A stretch of 64,000 nt of DNA, from assembly GCF_023715885.1 (NCBI RefSeq), contig NZ_JAMBOY010000003.1, positions 124,001 to 188,000 of the forward strand, written 5' to 3'. The position numbers and the translations under genes were made by a program. Below, one piece after another: positions 33,903 to 43,127 of this stretch; position 1 is the first letter of the stretch; the number at the start of each line of letters is the position of its first letter. This stretch comes from Microbacterium hydrocarbonoxydans. Its GTDB lineage: Bacteria; Actinomycetota; Actinomycetes; Actinomycetales; Microbacteriaceae. The notes under the pieces are model-generated. The model had not been told where the DNA came from. It did not search any database and saw only the letters and a list, made by a program, of their open reading frames with translations.

Positions 33903-33917
33903 GACGCGGGGCGGCGC

Positions 33918-34727
33918 CTACACGGTGCGCCAGCTGTGCTCCGTGATCGCCGCCCCCGCCTGCGGCCCCATCTGCAGCATCCCTCCGTCGATCGCGATCG
34001 AGGCCCCGGAGATGTACGCCGCCTCGGGCGACGCCAGGAAGGCGATCAGCGCGGCGACCTCGCGGGCGTCGCCGGGACGCCCGAGCGGGATGCCGGGGCG
34101 ATCGACCGTGTGCGGGTCGACGTCCTCGTTGCCCGTCATCGGCGTCGCGATCTCACCGGGCGCGACGCTCACCGCGCTGATGCCGTGCGCGCCGAGCTCC
34201 AGCGCGAGGTTCTTCATGAGTCCGCCGAGTCCGTGCTTGGCGGCGTCGTAGGCGCTCGCGCCGACCATGGGCTGGTGCTCGTGCACGCTCGTGACCGAGA
34301 TCAGGCGCCCGCCGTTCCCGGCCGCGACCATCGCCCTCGCCGCGCGCTGCAGACACACGAACGCGCCGGTCAGGTCGGTGTCGACGACCCGGTTCCAGTC
34401 GTCGAGCGACAGGTCGAGGAATCCGGTGCTCGCCCCGGTGCCGGCGTTGTTCACGAACACGTCGACGCCGCCGAGCTCCGCGATCAGCCCGTCGATCACG
34501 TCGCCGCATGCCGGAATGTCGGAGACGTCGAGTTGCGTCACCACCGCGCGCGCTCCGTGCGCGCGCACCTCGGCCGCCGTCTCCTCCGCTCCCGCCTGGT
34601 CGGAATGCCAGGTGATGCCGACGTCGATCCCCGCGGCGGCGAGGGCGACGGCGGTGGCCCGTCCGATCCCCGAATCCGCCGCCGTGACGATCGCGCGTCG
34701 TGCCTCTGCCTCGATGCCCGTGCTCAT
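33918..34727 (-). CDS. SDR family oxidoreductase (glucose 1-dehydrogenase-like)
   Basis: The 269-aa classical SDR shows IVTAADSGIGRATAVAL (cofactor loop, with Ala-Ala in place of the usual Gly-Gly after Thr), LDVSD, NNAGTGAST, the Ser in ISVTSVHEHQPMVG, the YxxxK motif SAYDAAKHGLGG, and the C-terminal ISGASIAIDGGMLQMGPQAG. Size and ending resemble glucose/ribitol-type dehydrogenases. The substrate is unknown. GGAGCGGGACC precedes ATG 34727. A promoter-like TTGACC lies on the opposite strand upstream. It converges with the MFS gene with 15 bases between stops. Confidence 0.88.
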   Translation of the reverse strand: MSTGIEAEARRAIVTAADSGIGRATAVALAAAGIDVGITWHSDQAGAEETAAEVRAHGARAVVTQLDVSDIPACGDVIDGLIAELGGVDVFVNNAGTGASTGFLDLSLDDWNRVVDTDLTGAFVCLQRAARAMVAAGNGGRLISVTSVHEHQPMVGASAYDAAKHGLGGLMKNLALELGAHGISAVSVAPGEIATPMTGNEDVDPHTVDRPGIPLGRPGDAREVAALIAFLASPEAAYISGASIAIDGGMLQMGPQAGAAITEHSWRTV

Positions 34728-34847
34728 GGTCCCGCTCCTTCGCTCGTCGGTGGTTGCGGTCGACGCTAGGAGCACCTCGCGCCGTCGCCGAGCGGGTTGA
34801 CCGGGCGGGGATGCGGCGCTAGCGGGCGAGCGCGGGATGATGGATGC

Positions 34848-35288
34848 ATGGCCGCACCGCTCCGCCCCGGCCTCCGCGTCTCGTCGGGGCTCACGATCCC
34901 CGACGCCGAGCTGTCGTGGCGCTTCTCGCGATCGTCGGGCCCCGGAGGTCAGGGCGTCAACACGGCCGACTCCCGCGTGGAGCTCAGCTGGGATGTCGCG
35001 GGCAGCGCGGCGCTCACGCCCGCCCAGCGCGATCGTCTGCTCGCCCGACTCGACGGCCGACTCGTGGGCGGAGTGCTCACGATCGCGGCATCCGAGCACC
35101 GGGCGCAGCTGCGCAACAGGGATGCCGCGCGGGAGCGCCTCGGGGCCCTCGTCGCGGCCGCGCTCCGCCCTCCGGCGCCGCCGCGGCGCGCCACGAAGCC
35201 GACCCGCGGCTCGAAGGAGCGCCGTCTGACGGCGAAGCACAAGCGGACCGACGTGAAGCAGTTGCGGCAGCGACCCCGCGACGTCTGA
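34848..35288 (+). CDS. arfB: ArfB-type peptidyl-tRNA hydrolase (class I release factor-like)
   Basis: The 146-aa protein has the catalytic GGQ loop near residues 33-35 in RSSGPGGQGVN, which hydrolyses peptidyl-tRNA on stalled ribosomes. A basic C-terminal tail (RRATKPTRGSKERRLTAKHKR) can reach into the empty mRNA channel, as in E. coli YaeJ/ArfB. No codon-recognition domain is present, which separates it from RF1 and RF2. It thus belongs to tmRNA-independent ribosome rescue. The start is ATG 34848 (MAAPLRPG); no clear ribosome site precedes it. Confidence 0.9.
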   Translation: MAAPLRPGLRVSSGLTIPDAELSWRFSRSSGPGGQGVNTADSRVELSWDVAGSAALTPAQRDRLLARLDGRLVGGVLTIAASEHRAQLRNRDAARERLGALVAAALRPPAPPRRATKPTRGSKERRLTAKHKRTDVKQLRQRPRDV

Positions 35289-35297
35289 CGGCTCGGG

Positions 35298-36506
35298 TCA
35301 GCCGAGCCGCTCGTCGAGCCAGTCGTACATGCGCTGTGCCGTCAGCGTGCGGGCGAGCGGCTGGCAGTGGCCATCCGCCCCTTCGGCGGCGGTGAAGGGC
35401 ACGGCGGTGGAGACGGATGCCGTGAGGTCGGCGAGCTGCTGCGCCTGCCCCGGCCAGAACTGCTCCCCCTCGGGGGAGAGGATCAAGAGGGGCGTCGTGA
35501 TCTCGGCCGCGATATCCGCCACCGTGTAGGTCCGCACCGCCTGGATGGTCTCGCCGTACCCGGTCGTGCCGTAGGGGCGGGCGCGGAACTGCCACGTCCG
35601 AGCGGTGTCGGCGGATAACTTCATCCCGAGCGCCATCTCCTTGTCGAACTTCTCGACGTCGCCGGCGTCGAGCGTCTTCAGCAGACCGTGCGGCAGGTGG
35701 CCGGTCCACGACGTCGAGACGTCGACGATGCCCGGATCGACGATGGCCGCGGCGAAGCGGTGCTCGAAGGCGAGTGCTCGCGCCACCCAGTACCCGCCCT
35801 GGCTGATCCCGTAGACGGCGATGCGCATGGCGTTCACACCCTCCAGGCGGGCGATGAAATCGAAGACCGGTGTCAGCACGTGCTCCCAGTCCGGCCGGAA
35901 CGGCACTTTCTTCTCGAACAGCTGCGACTGCTGCCCCGGACCGTCGAAGACGAGCACGTTGTACCCGCGTCTCACGCCGGCGGCGACGCACGACGCCCAC
36001 AGCGACGCGAGCGAGCCGTCGCTGCCGTTCACGGCGACGAGGGTGCCGGTCGCGGTGCCCTCCGGTCGGAAGAACCAGCCGGGCAGGGTCTCGTCGTCAT
36101 AGGGGATCGCGACCTCCTCGACGCTGACGGAGGTGTGGGCGAGGAACCCCCGCCAGGCCTCCTGCTGGCGACCGAACAGTGCGGTCAGCTCGTCGGACTC
36201 GCCGGAGGCGCTCGCGGCGTTCACCGCGACCCCGAAGTACGACGACGCGCGCAGGAAGGCGGATGCCGCGCTCACGCGGTGCCCGGCATCCGCCGTGCTC
36301 GTGGCCGTTGCGAGCGTGCGCTCCGCGAGTCCTCTCCACGCCGCGAACCAACCGTCGTGATCGCCTTTGCGCACGCCGCCGACGGCGGCGAACACCTCGC
36401 CCGGCTCGCTCGCGCCCTCGACGCCGCCGCCGATCACCGTCTTGAGCTCGAAGTCGAAATCCGCGTTTCCGGAGAGCCGGATCGGGGTTCCCTCGTGATG
36501 TGCCAT
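35298..36506 (-). CDS. Alpha/beta hydrolase, FrsA/2,6-dihydropseudooxynicotine hydrolase-like
   Basis: The 402-aa protein has an N-terminal helical domain (about 1-125), then an alpha/beta core with VAIPYDDETLPGWFFRPEG, TLVAVNGSDGS (oxyanion), and NVLVFDGPGQQSQLF. The nucleophile Ser is in IAVYGISQGGYWVARAL (about residue 233), and a late His is in AEGADGHCQPLA. This layout matches the DPO-hydrolase-like group of C-C or ester hydrolases. AAAGGA lies before the ATG, and it begins 3 bases after the stop of the LPG-transferase-like gene upstream on the same strand, so the two may be co-transcribed. Substrate unknown. Confidence 0.85.
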   Translation of the reverse strand: MAHHEGTPIRLSGNADFDFELKTVIGGGVEGASEPGEVFAAVGGVRKGDHDGWFAAWRGLAERTLATATSTADAGHRVSAASAFLRASSYFGVAVNAASASGESDELTALFGRQQEAWRGFLAHTSVSVEEVAIPYDDETLPGWFFRPEGTATGTLVAVNGSDGSLASLWASCVAAGVRRGYNVLVFDGPGQQSQLFEKKVPFRPDWEHVLTPVFDFIARLEGVNAMRIAVYGISQGGYWVARALAFEHRFAAAIVDPGIVDVSTSWTGHLPHGLLKTLDAGDVEKFDKEMALGMKLSADTARTWQFRARPYGTTGYGETIQAVRTYTVADIAAEITTPLLILSPEGEQFWPGQAQQLADLTASVSTAVPFTAAEGADGHCQPLARTLTAQRMYDWLDERLG

Positions 36507-36509
36507 CTC

Positions 36510-38594
36510 TCAGTCCTTTCCGTCCGCGCCGCCTCGGACGAGCTCCAGCCCGGCGCCGGCGAACTGCCGGAGCGTCGCGTCCGGCAGGAACGCGCGGGTG
36601 AGTGCCGGCCCGATCGCGGCGAGGTCGCTCTCATCGCGGAACAGCAGGTACATGGTCTCGTAGCGGGGGTGGAACTTCTGCTTGAAGCGGTGCAGCGACC
36701 CGAAGCCATACACGGGTTCCAGGGCTTCGGCGAGGCGGTCGCTGAGGGCCGCGATCATGCCGGCGTCCGGCGGGTAGTCGTGCGCGAGCGGGGCTCCGGA
36801 GAGCGACATGATCTGCGCCCCCTCGTCGGAGAACTGCCGGGCCGACGAGCCGATGAGGAACTCCATGACCGGCCCGAAACCGCCGTCGCGCCGGCGCATG
36901 AGGTCCAGCGTCCAGCCGCGCACGACGCCCCCTTCGCCGTAGACGGGAAGCCACGACAGGAATCCGTCGACGTCGCCGTTCGGTGCGAGAGCCAGGGCGA
37001 GCCGCACCTCGGGGTCCTCGGCCTCCTCCAGGGTGCCGAGCGTGAAGCGCATCTCCGGGAGGTCCTTGTCGCCGACCCACGCCTCGGAGATCGCCCGTAT
37101 CTGCTGCTGCACCCCCCAGGGCTCGGCCTTGAGGTGCGTCATCCGGAAGGTCATCTCCTCGCGGCCGGCCCTGTTCAGCGAGCTGCGCACCGAGTTCCAG
37201 CGCTTGCCCGTGAACTCCAGGCCCGGCAGGTCGACGATCGTGTCGTCGGCGACCACGAGGTCCCGCCATCCGACGGGCACGGCGGCCCGGGTCGCGTCGT
37301 CGGCGCTGAAGAAGCACGGCACGAGCCCGGCGTTCTCGGCCGTGCGGATGAAGTCCGTCACGGCCTCGGCTCGGCCCTCGGCCGGCCCGATCGGGTCCGC
37401 GAGCGCGAGCGCGACACCGGCGCGCCGCTGATAGGCGATGATCGCGCCGCCGTCGACCCGGGCGTAACTGTTCCCCTCCCATGTCGCCATCCACGACAGC
37501 GTTCCACCGCCGTGCGCGCGCAACGCGGTCTTCACGTCGTCGACGGTGGGTGAGGGCTGGATGCCGAGCAGCGAGCGGCGCCGAGAGCGGAAGGCTCGGC
37601 GGACGCCGATCAGGTACGCCAGCATGATGATCCAGAGGAAGCCGTTCGCGAGCGCGAGCTCCGTCTCGCCGTCCCACCGGAAGTCCACCTGGGCCTGACT
37701 GAAGACCGTGATGAGGATGAGCACCAGGCTCGCGATGAGCACATTGAAGAGCCCGAGCAGGATCGCGAGCACCCACGCGAACCGGCGACCGCGGCGCAGG
37801 CCGTTCACGAGCACCAGGATCACGACGAGGTCGATCGCGAGGTCGATGAACCCGCCCGAGGCGGGCTCGGTGGGCCCGAACGGGCCGTCGGTGGCGATGA
37901 GAGTCGTGATGATCTCGACCGCACCGAGCACGAGGATCGCGACGACTGCGATGAGACGCTGTTCGCGCACGGTCGTCCGAGCCACTCGCAGCGAGCGGTC
38001 GACCGCGAGGATGAGCAGCACGGCGAGCAGGTGCTCGAGGTCCGCGACCTTGCCCCAGAACAGCATCGCGATGAACACGAAGCCGAGCAGGATGAGCCAG
38101 CCGCGCACCCGCCACGGCGGGCGGAACCGGCCAACCGCCGCCGCGATGCAGGCCATGGTGCCGCCTGAGGCGCCGACGTCGAGGGCCTGCGCCTGGGTGC
38201 TCGCCCATGCCCACGGGAACTGCGACAGCACGAACAGCAGCAGCGCGGTGGCGAGGATCGCGAAGAGCTGGCCGACCCAGTAGTAGGCGAGTGCGACGCG
38301 GCTGCCTCGGATGTACTCGAGGTACGCCATGCCCCAGAAACCGGCGATGGTGAACACGTACACCCAGGGCTCGTTGACGAAGAACGTGCCGGTCAGAGGC
38401 GTCCACCACTTGCCCTCGGCGAGGTTGGGCAGGCCGTAGGCGACGTCGCGGAACAGCGCGGTCTCCTCGAAGGGGCGCCACAGGCCCTGCGACACGAGGC
38501 CCACGACGAGGATCAGGACCACCGTCGTCAGCGTCGCGGGGATGCGGCGCGCGATGGACAGAACAGGATGCGGGGTGCTGCGCGCCTCGGTCAT
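36510..38594 (-). CDS. Rhomboid-like membrane domain fused to LPG-synthase-type (DUF2156) transferase
   Basis: The 694-aa protein has about eight membrane helices in residues 20-350 and a soluble C-terminal domain from about 380. The membrane part has rhomboid-like features: WWTPLTGTFFVNEPW near 63-77, GASGG at 141-145 (Ser143), and a His at about 188 in DLEHLLAVLL. The C-terminal part is DUF2156-like: TWEGNSYARVDGGAIIAYQ, LPGLEFTGKRWNSVRSSLNRA and FKQKFHPRYETMYLLFRD, as in MprF aminoacyl-phosphatidylglycerol synthases. It probably aminoacylates a membrane lipid or similar. Whether the rhomboid part is a protease or a flippase is open. TACGCT at 38601-38606 (minus strand) is six bases before ATG 38594. 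Confidence 0.82.
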   Translation of the reverse strand: MTEARSTPHPVLSIARRIPATLTTVVLILVVGLVSQGLWRPFEETALFRDVAYGLPNLAEGKWWTPLTGTFFVNEPWVYVFTIAGFWGMAYLEYIRGSRVALAYYWVGQLFAILATALLLFVLSQFPWAWASTQAQALDVGASGGTMACIAAAVGRFRPPWRVRGWLILLGFVFIAMLFWGKVADLEHLLAVLLILAVDRSLRVARTTVREQRLIAVVAILVLGAVEIITTLIATDGPFGPTEPASGGFIDLAIDLVVILVLVNGLRRGRRFAWVLAILLGLFNVLIASLVLILITVFSQAQVDFRWDGETELALANGFLWIIMLAYLIGVRRAFRSRRRSLLGIQPSPTVDDVKTALRAHGGGTLSWMATWEGNSYARVDGGAIIAYQRRAGVALALADPIGPAEGRAEAVTDFIRTAENAGLVPCFFSADDATRAAVPVGWRDLVVADDTIVDLPGLEFTGKRWNSVRSSLNRAGREEMTFRMTHLKAEPWGVQQQIRAISEAWVGDKDLPEMRFTLGTLEEAEDPEVRLALALAPNGDVDGFLSWLPVYGEGGVVRGWTLDLMRRRDGGFGPVMEFLIGSSARQFSDEGAQIMSLSGAPLAHDYPPDAGMIAALSDRLAEALEPVYGFGSLHRFKQKFHPRYETMYLLFRDESDLAAIGPALTRAFLPDATLRQFAGAGLELVRGGADGKD

Positions 38595-38680
38595 GCGCTC
38601 AGCGTAGCGACGGAGCGGCGGTCGGGGGAGGGTGACCGCGGTGCCTTGTTCCCCGGGCCATCCCGACGTTGGATGGAGGT

Positions 38681-39742
38681 ATGACCCCCGACGCCTGCCC
38701 GCCTCGCTCCGCACGACGTCGCGCGCTCGCCGTGGTGGCCACGACATCCGCGCTTCTGCTGGCCGCGTGCTCGGCAGCCCCTCGTCCGGCGTCGACCGCT
38801 GCCGCCGACACGGTCGCCGAGGGCCTCGACGCTCCCTGGTCCGTCGCGTTCCACGACGGCATCGCGCTGGTGAGCGAGCGCGACAGCGCGCGCATCCTCG
38901 AGCTCGGCGACGACGGACCCCGCGAGGTCGGCACGGTCGACGGCGTGGTCGCGGGCGGCGAAGGAGGCCTCCTCGGGCTAGCCGTGCACGAGGGCGAGCT
39001 CTTCACCTACTCCACGGCCGAGGACGGGAACCGGGTCGAGCGGCGCGAGATCCGCGGAGACGCCGGTGGCCTCGAACTCGGGCCCGCGTCGACGGTGATC
39101 GACGGCATCCCGGCCGCGCGCACCCACAACGGCGGACGCATCGCCTTCGGACCGGACGGGATGCTGTACGTCACCGCCGGCGACGCCGGCGACCGCGACA
39201 GCGCCCAGGATCCGGATGCCCTGTCGGGGAAGATCCTGCGGCTCACCCCGGAGGGCGACGTTCCGGACGACAACCCGGTGGACGGCTCACCGGTGTGGAG
39301 CCTCGGCCATCGGAACCCGCAGGGCATCGCATGGGATGCCGACGGCACGATGTACGCGAGCGAGTTCGGGCAGGACACGTGGGACGAGCTGAACATCATC
39401 GAACCCGGAGGCAACTACGGGTGGCCCGAGGTCGAGGGTATCGCCGCCGACGACGACTTTATCGACCCCGTGCAGCAGTGGGAGCCGGATGCCGCGAGTC
39501 CGAGCGGCATCGCGGTCATCGGCGCCGACCTCCTCATCGCGAACCTCCGCGGAGAGCGACTGCGGGTCGTGCCGCTCGACGACGTCTCGACGAGCACGGA
39601 GCTGCTGCAGGGGGAGCTGGGCCGGCTGAGGGATGTCGTCGCGGCGCCGGACGGGGGCGCCTGGGTCGTCACGAACAACACCGACGGCCGGGGGAGTCCC
39701 CGCGACGGCGACGATCGGATCGTGCGGATCGACCTCGACTGA
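38681..39742 (+). CDS. PQQ-dependent sugar dehydrogenase-type lipoprotein
   Basis: The 353-aa protein has a lipoprotein signal: basic start (RSARRRALAVV), hydrophobic core and lipobox LLAAC near residue 29, so it is exported and membrane-anchored. The mature part is a six-bladed GSDH-type propeller with LDAPWSVAFHDG, GGEGGLLGLAVH, RTHNGGRIAFGPDGMLYVTAGDAGD, LGHRNPQGIAWD and PGGNYGWPEVEG. These match soluble aldose sugar dehydrogenases, which need PQQ and Ca. No PQQ biosynthesis genes are visible. GGAGG ends one base before the ATG; TTGGAT six bases upstream is a weak leaderless-type box. Confidence 0.88.
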   Translation: MTPDACPPRSARRRALAVVATTSALLLAACSAAPRPASTAAADTVAEGLDAPWSVAFHDGIALVSERDSARILELGDDGPREVGTVDGVVAGGEGGLLGLAVHEGELFTYSTAEDGNRVERREIRGDAGGLELGPASTVIDGIPAARTHNGGRIAFGPDGMLYVTAGDAGDRDSAQDPDALSGKILRLTPEGDVPDDNPVDGSPVWSLGHRNPQGIAWDADGTMYASEFGQDTWDELNIIEPGGNYGWPEVEGIAADDDFIDPVQQWEPDAASPSGIAVIGADLLIANLRGERLRVVPLDDVSTSTELLQGELGRLRDVVAAPDGGAWVVTNNTDGRGSPRDGDDRIVRIDLD

Positions 39743-39822
39743 CGATGGCTCGTCGGGCCCGGTGTCCCCAACGCGCACCAAGATGGAAGAGTCCACCTCC
39801 GATTCTCTGACAAGGAGTCCGT

Positions 39823-40989
39823 ATGAGCCTCGCCGCATCCTTCGACGCCATCGACGTCGATCACCTCCGACGGATCGGCGGCCTCAAGTGGTCGACGTTC
39901 CCTGACGCGGTGGGCGCATTCGTCGCCGAGATGGACTTCGGGGTCGCCCCCGGCATCTCCCGGGCCGTGCACGCCGCGGTCGACCAGGGACTGTTCGGGT
40001 ATCTGCCGTCGTCATTGTCCGACGAGATGTCGCAGGCGGCCGCCGAGTGGATGCGCGACGTCTACGGCTGGGTCGTCCCGGCATCCGACATCCATCCGAT
40101 CGCCGATGTGATCCAGGGCCTGAAGCTGGCGATGGAGCACTTCTCCCGTCCCGGGGCTCCCGTGATCGTGCCGACGCCCGCGTACATGCCCTTCCTCACG
40201 GTGCCGCTCGCCGCGGGGCGCGAGGTGATCCAGGTCCCGATGATCCAGACGGAGGGACGGTACACGCTCGACCTCGACGGCATCGACGCGGCCTTCCGGG
40301 CAGGCGCCGACCTGCTCGTGCTCTGTAACCCGTACAACCCGGTGGGCCGCGTGTTCGACCGCGACGAGCTCGTGGCGGTCAGCGAGGTCGTCGAGCGCCA
40401 TAACGGACGGGTGTTCTCCGATGAGATCCATGCGCCGCTCGTGTACGCGCCGGGAGCGCACACGCCGTACGCCTCGGTGTCTCCCGTCACCGCAGGGCAC
40501 ACCGTGACCGCGACCTCCGCGTCGAAAGCCTGGAACCTCCCCGGCCTGAAGACCGCGCAGCTCATCCTCACCAATGAGGCCGACCGTGCGATCTGGGAGC
40601 CGATCGGACCCATGGAGTCCCATGGTGCGAGCAACCTCGGGGTGATCGCGAACACCGCCGCCTACCGAGACGATCGCGCCTGGCTCGCCGACGTCGTGCA
40701 GTACCTCGACGGCAACCGCCGCTTCCTCGGCGAGGCGCTCTCCGCGCGCATCCCCGAGATCGCGTACCGCGCGCCCGAGGGCACGTACATCGGCTGGCTC
40801 GACGCCCGGGAGCTCGAGCTCGGTCCGACCCCGGCCGACTTCTTCCGCGAGCACGCGGGCGTCGCGCTCACCGACGGGTCGGCGACCGGCACCGCGGGCG
40901 TGGGCTTCATGCGGTTCGTGTTCGCGACGTCCCGCCCGATCATCGAGCACGCCGTCGACCGCATGGCCGAGGCCCTCGCGAGGCGCTGA
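39823..40989 (+). CDS. MalY/PatB-type C-S lyase (aminotransferase fold)
   Basis: The 388-aa PLP enzyme has a fold-type I aminotransferase layout: LKWSTFPDAVGAFVAEMDFG at the N-terminus (MalY/PatB signature), VPTPAYMPFL, LCNPYNPVGRVFDRDEL, FSDEIHAPLVY, the Schiff-base Lys in TSASKAWNLPGLKTAQ, and a C-terminal Arg in GFMRFVFATSRP. The family cleaves cystathionine or cysteine conjugates to pyruvate, ammonia and a thiol. AAGGAGTCC precedes the ATG. It stands alone, 80 bases after the sugar dehydrogenase-type gene. Confidence 0.92.
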   Translation: MSLAASFDAIDVDHLRRIGGLKWSTFPDAVGAFVAEMDFGVAPGISRAVHAAVDQGLFGYLPSSLSDEMSQAAAEWMRDVYGWVVPASDIHPIADVIQGLKLAMEHFSRPGAPVIVPTPAYMPFLTVPLAAGREVIQVPMIQTEGRYTLDLDGIDAAFRAGADLLVLCNPYNPVGRVFDRDELVAVSEVVERHNGRVFSDEIHAPLVYAPGAHTPYASVSPVTAGHTVTATSASKAWNLPGLKTAQLILTNEADRAIWEPIGPMESHGASNLGVIANTAAYRDDRAWLADVVQYLDGNRRFLGEALSARIPEIAYRAPEGTYIGWLDARELELGPTPADFFREHAGVALTDGSATGTAGVGFMRFVFATSRPIIEHAVDRMAEALARR

Positions 40990-41079
40990 CCGTTCGGGTC
41001 TCGCTAACGATCCGGCGTCGGTGTGCCCCGCTGCGACCGCACCGGAGCCTGCGGGTTCTCGCGCGCCTAGACTGGATAC

Positions 41080-41430
41080 GTGGCGAGACTGTTGATCGTA
41101 GGCGGCTTCCTGGCCGCCGTGTTCTGGGTGTTCAGCATCGTCGACTGCGCCGTGCAGCCGTCGACGCGGCACCGGGGCGTGCCGAAGGCCGCCTGGATCG
41201 CGATCGTCGTGCTGATCCCGGTCATCGGCGGCATTCTCTGGTTCACGATCGGCCGTCGCCGAGCGAACGACACGGGCAGCATCCGCACGGTCGCGCCCGA
41301 CGACGACCCGGAGTTCCTGCGCGGTATCAGCAAGAGCGAACAGGACGCCCGCATCCGCCGTCTCGAGGAGGAGCTCGCGCGCCTCGAGGACGAAACCGAC
41401 GACGGCACTGCACCGGACCCGCGTCCGTGA
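41080..41430 (+). CDS. PLDc_N domain small membrane protein
   Basis: The 116-aa protein has two membrane helices (LLIVGGFLAAVFWVFSIVDCAV and AAWIAIVVLIPVIGGILWFTIG) joined by a short basic loop, the PLDc_N (phospholipase D-nuclease N-terminal) layout, with a cytoplasmic coiled-coil tail (SEQDARIRRLEEELARLEDE). No catalytic domain follows, so it is a stand-alone membrane anchor of unknown function. TAGACT (41068-41073) is six bases before GTG 41080. It ends in GTGA overlap with menD, so both are translated together. Confidence 0.85.
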   Translation: MARLLIVGGFLAAVFWVFSIVDCAVQPSTRHRGVPKAAWIAIVVLIPVIGGILWFTIGRRRANDTGSIRTVAPDDDPEFLRGISKSEQDARIRRLEEELARLEDETDDGTAPDPRP

Positions 41431-43091
41431 CCTCGTCGCCGGCGATGGATGCCGCCGCATCCCTCATCGCGGAACTCGTCGGCCACGGCGTCCGCGACGT
41501 CGTGCTCTCGCCAGGGTCCCGTTCGCAGGCGCTCGCGCTCGCCGCGGTCCGGGCCGCCGATGACGACGCCCTCCGTGTCCACGTGCGGGTCGACGAGCGC
41601 GTCGCGGGCTTCACCGCGCTGGGACTCGCCAGGGAGGCCGGCGTCCCCGCCGCGGTGATCTGCACCTCGGGCACCGCGGTCGCGAACCTGCTTCCTGCGA
41701 CGCTCGAGGCGTTCCACTCCGGGGTCCCGCTGCTGCTGCTCACCGCCGATCGACCGCCCGAGCTGCGTGGAGTCGGCGCGAATCAGGCGACCATCCAGCC
41801 CGGCATGTTCTCGCCGTGGGTGCGCGACGAGATCGATGCCCCGGTGCCCGGCGACGGCGACTGGTCGGGACTCGGCGCGCGCGCGATCACGATCGCGATG
41901 GGCGGGGACGCACCGCGGGGTCTCCCGGGCGTCGCCGGCCCCGTGCACCTCAACCTCCCGTCGCGCGAGCCGCTGTCGGGCGAACCGCCCGTGCTTCCGC
42001 TGGTCCAGGGCGGCGCGCCGCGGCCGACCGTCGGCGAGGCGTTCGTCGTCGAGCGCGGGCCGCGCACGGTCGTGATCGCCGGCGCGGACGCCGGGCCGGA
42101 TGCCGAGGAGATCGCCCACGCGGGATCCTGGCCCCTCATCGCCGAGATCGTCAGCGGAGCCCGCTTCGGTCGACACCTCGTGCACGGTTACCGCGCCCTT
42201 CTCAGCGAGCCGGAGCTCGGTGGCAGGATCGAACGCGTCGTCGTGCTCGGGCACCCGACGCTCAGCCGCGAGGTCGCGCGGTTGCTCGCCCGCCCCGATG
42301 TCGAGGTCGTGGCCGTGCGACGCGGTGGTGAAGAGCTCGACTTGAACGGTCGTACGATCCCAGTCACGTCGGTGTCGGTCGCCGCAGGAGAGACCGATCG
42401 CGACTGGCTCGGCGCGTGGCTGTCGGCATCCGCGTCGCAGGTGGTCGATCTCAGTGAGCGCGCACCCGATCAGAACGGTCTCGCCTCGGCGAATCCAGCA
42501 GCGCGTCGCGAGGCGATGGAAGCGGAACTCGAGGCCGTCCGTCGTCCGCTCGACCGGGAGCTGCTGGTGGACACGGTGTGGCGTGCGACGTGGCCGCACG
42601 ATCGGCTCGTCTTCGGCTCGTCGCGCCTGGTGCGCGTCGCCGACACGGTGCTCGGCGGCAAGAAGGTGCCGGTGCACGCGAACCGCGGACTCGCCGGGAT
42701 CGACGGGACGATCGCGACCGCGACCGGCGTCGCTCTCGCCAGCCAGGCGGGCGGCGCGCCGGGTGTCACCCGGGTGCTGCTCGGCGACCTCGCCTTCCTG
42801 CATGACGTCGGCTCGCTCCTGCTGCCGCCCGACGAGCCCGAGCCGCGGCTGCAGGTGATCGTCGGCAATGACGGCGGCGGCACGATCTTCGACGGTCTCG
42901 AGGTCGCGGGCACGGCGGGACGCGCTGCGCTCGACCGGGCCTTCTACACGCCGCATACCGTGCGGCTCGAACAGCTCGCGCGTGCCTACGGGTGGGAGTA
43001 CCAGCGCGTGACCAGTCGGGCGCTGCTCGATCAGGCGCTCACGACCCCTGCCGGGGGCCGGCAGCTGATCGAGGTCCCGCTGAGCCGGTGA
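41427..43091 (+). CDS. menD: 2-succinyl-5-enolpyruvyl-6-hydroxy-3-cyclohexene-1-carboxylate synthase
   Basis: The 554-aa ThDP enzyme joins isochorismate and 2-oxoglutarate in menaquinone synthesis. It starts ASLIAELVGHGVRDVVLSPGSRSQAL, has the active-site Glu in the RVDERVAGFTALGLA stretch, ICTSGTAVANLLPATLEA and LLLLTADRPPELRGVGANQ, and the ThDP-binding motif begins near VGNDGGGTIFDGLE. Domain order and length match MenD. GTG 41427 overlaps the stop of the PLDc_N gene. The isochorismate supplier MenF is at 43993 on the other strand; other men genes are outside the window. Confidence 0.95.
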   Translation: MTSSPAMDAAASLIAELVGHGVRDVVLSPGSRSQALALAAVRAADDDALRVHVRVDERVAGFTALGLAREAGVPAAVICTSGTAVANLLPATLEAFHSGVPLLLLTADRPPELRGVGANQATIQPGMFSPWVRDEIDAPVPGDGDWSGLGARAITIAMGGDAPRGLPGVAGPVHLNLPSREPLSGEPPVLPLVQGGAPRPTVGEAFVVERGPRTVVIAGADAGPDAEEIAHAGSWPLIAEIVSGARFGRHLVHGYRALLSEPELGGRIERVVVLGHPTLSREVARLLARPDVEVVAVRRGGEELDLNGRTIPVTSVSVAAGETDRDWLGAWLSASASQVVDLSERAPDQNGLASANPAARREAMEAELEAVRRPLDRELLVDTVWRATWPHDRLVFGSSRLVRVADTVLGGKKVPVHANRGLAGIDGTIATATGVALASQAGGAPGVTRVLLGDLAFLHDVGSLLLPPDEPEPRLQVIVGNDGGGTIFDGLEVAGTAGRAALDRAFYTPHTVRLEQLARAYGWEYQRVTSRALLDQALTTPAGGRQLIEVPLSR

Positions 43092-43127
43092 GTCGCGACC
43101 TGGGCAGCGTCCGCGGGCGGTGGCAGG

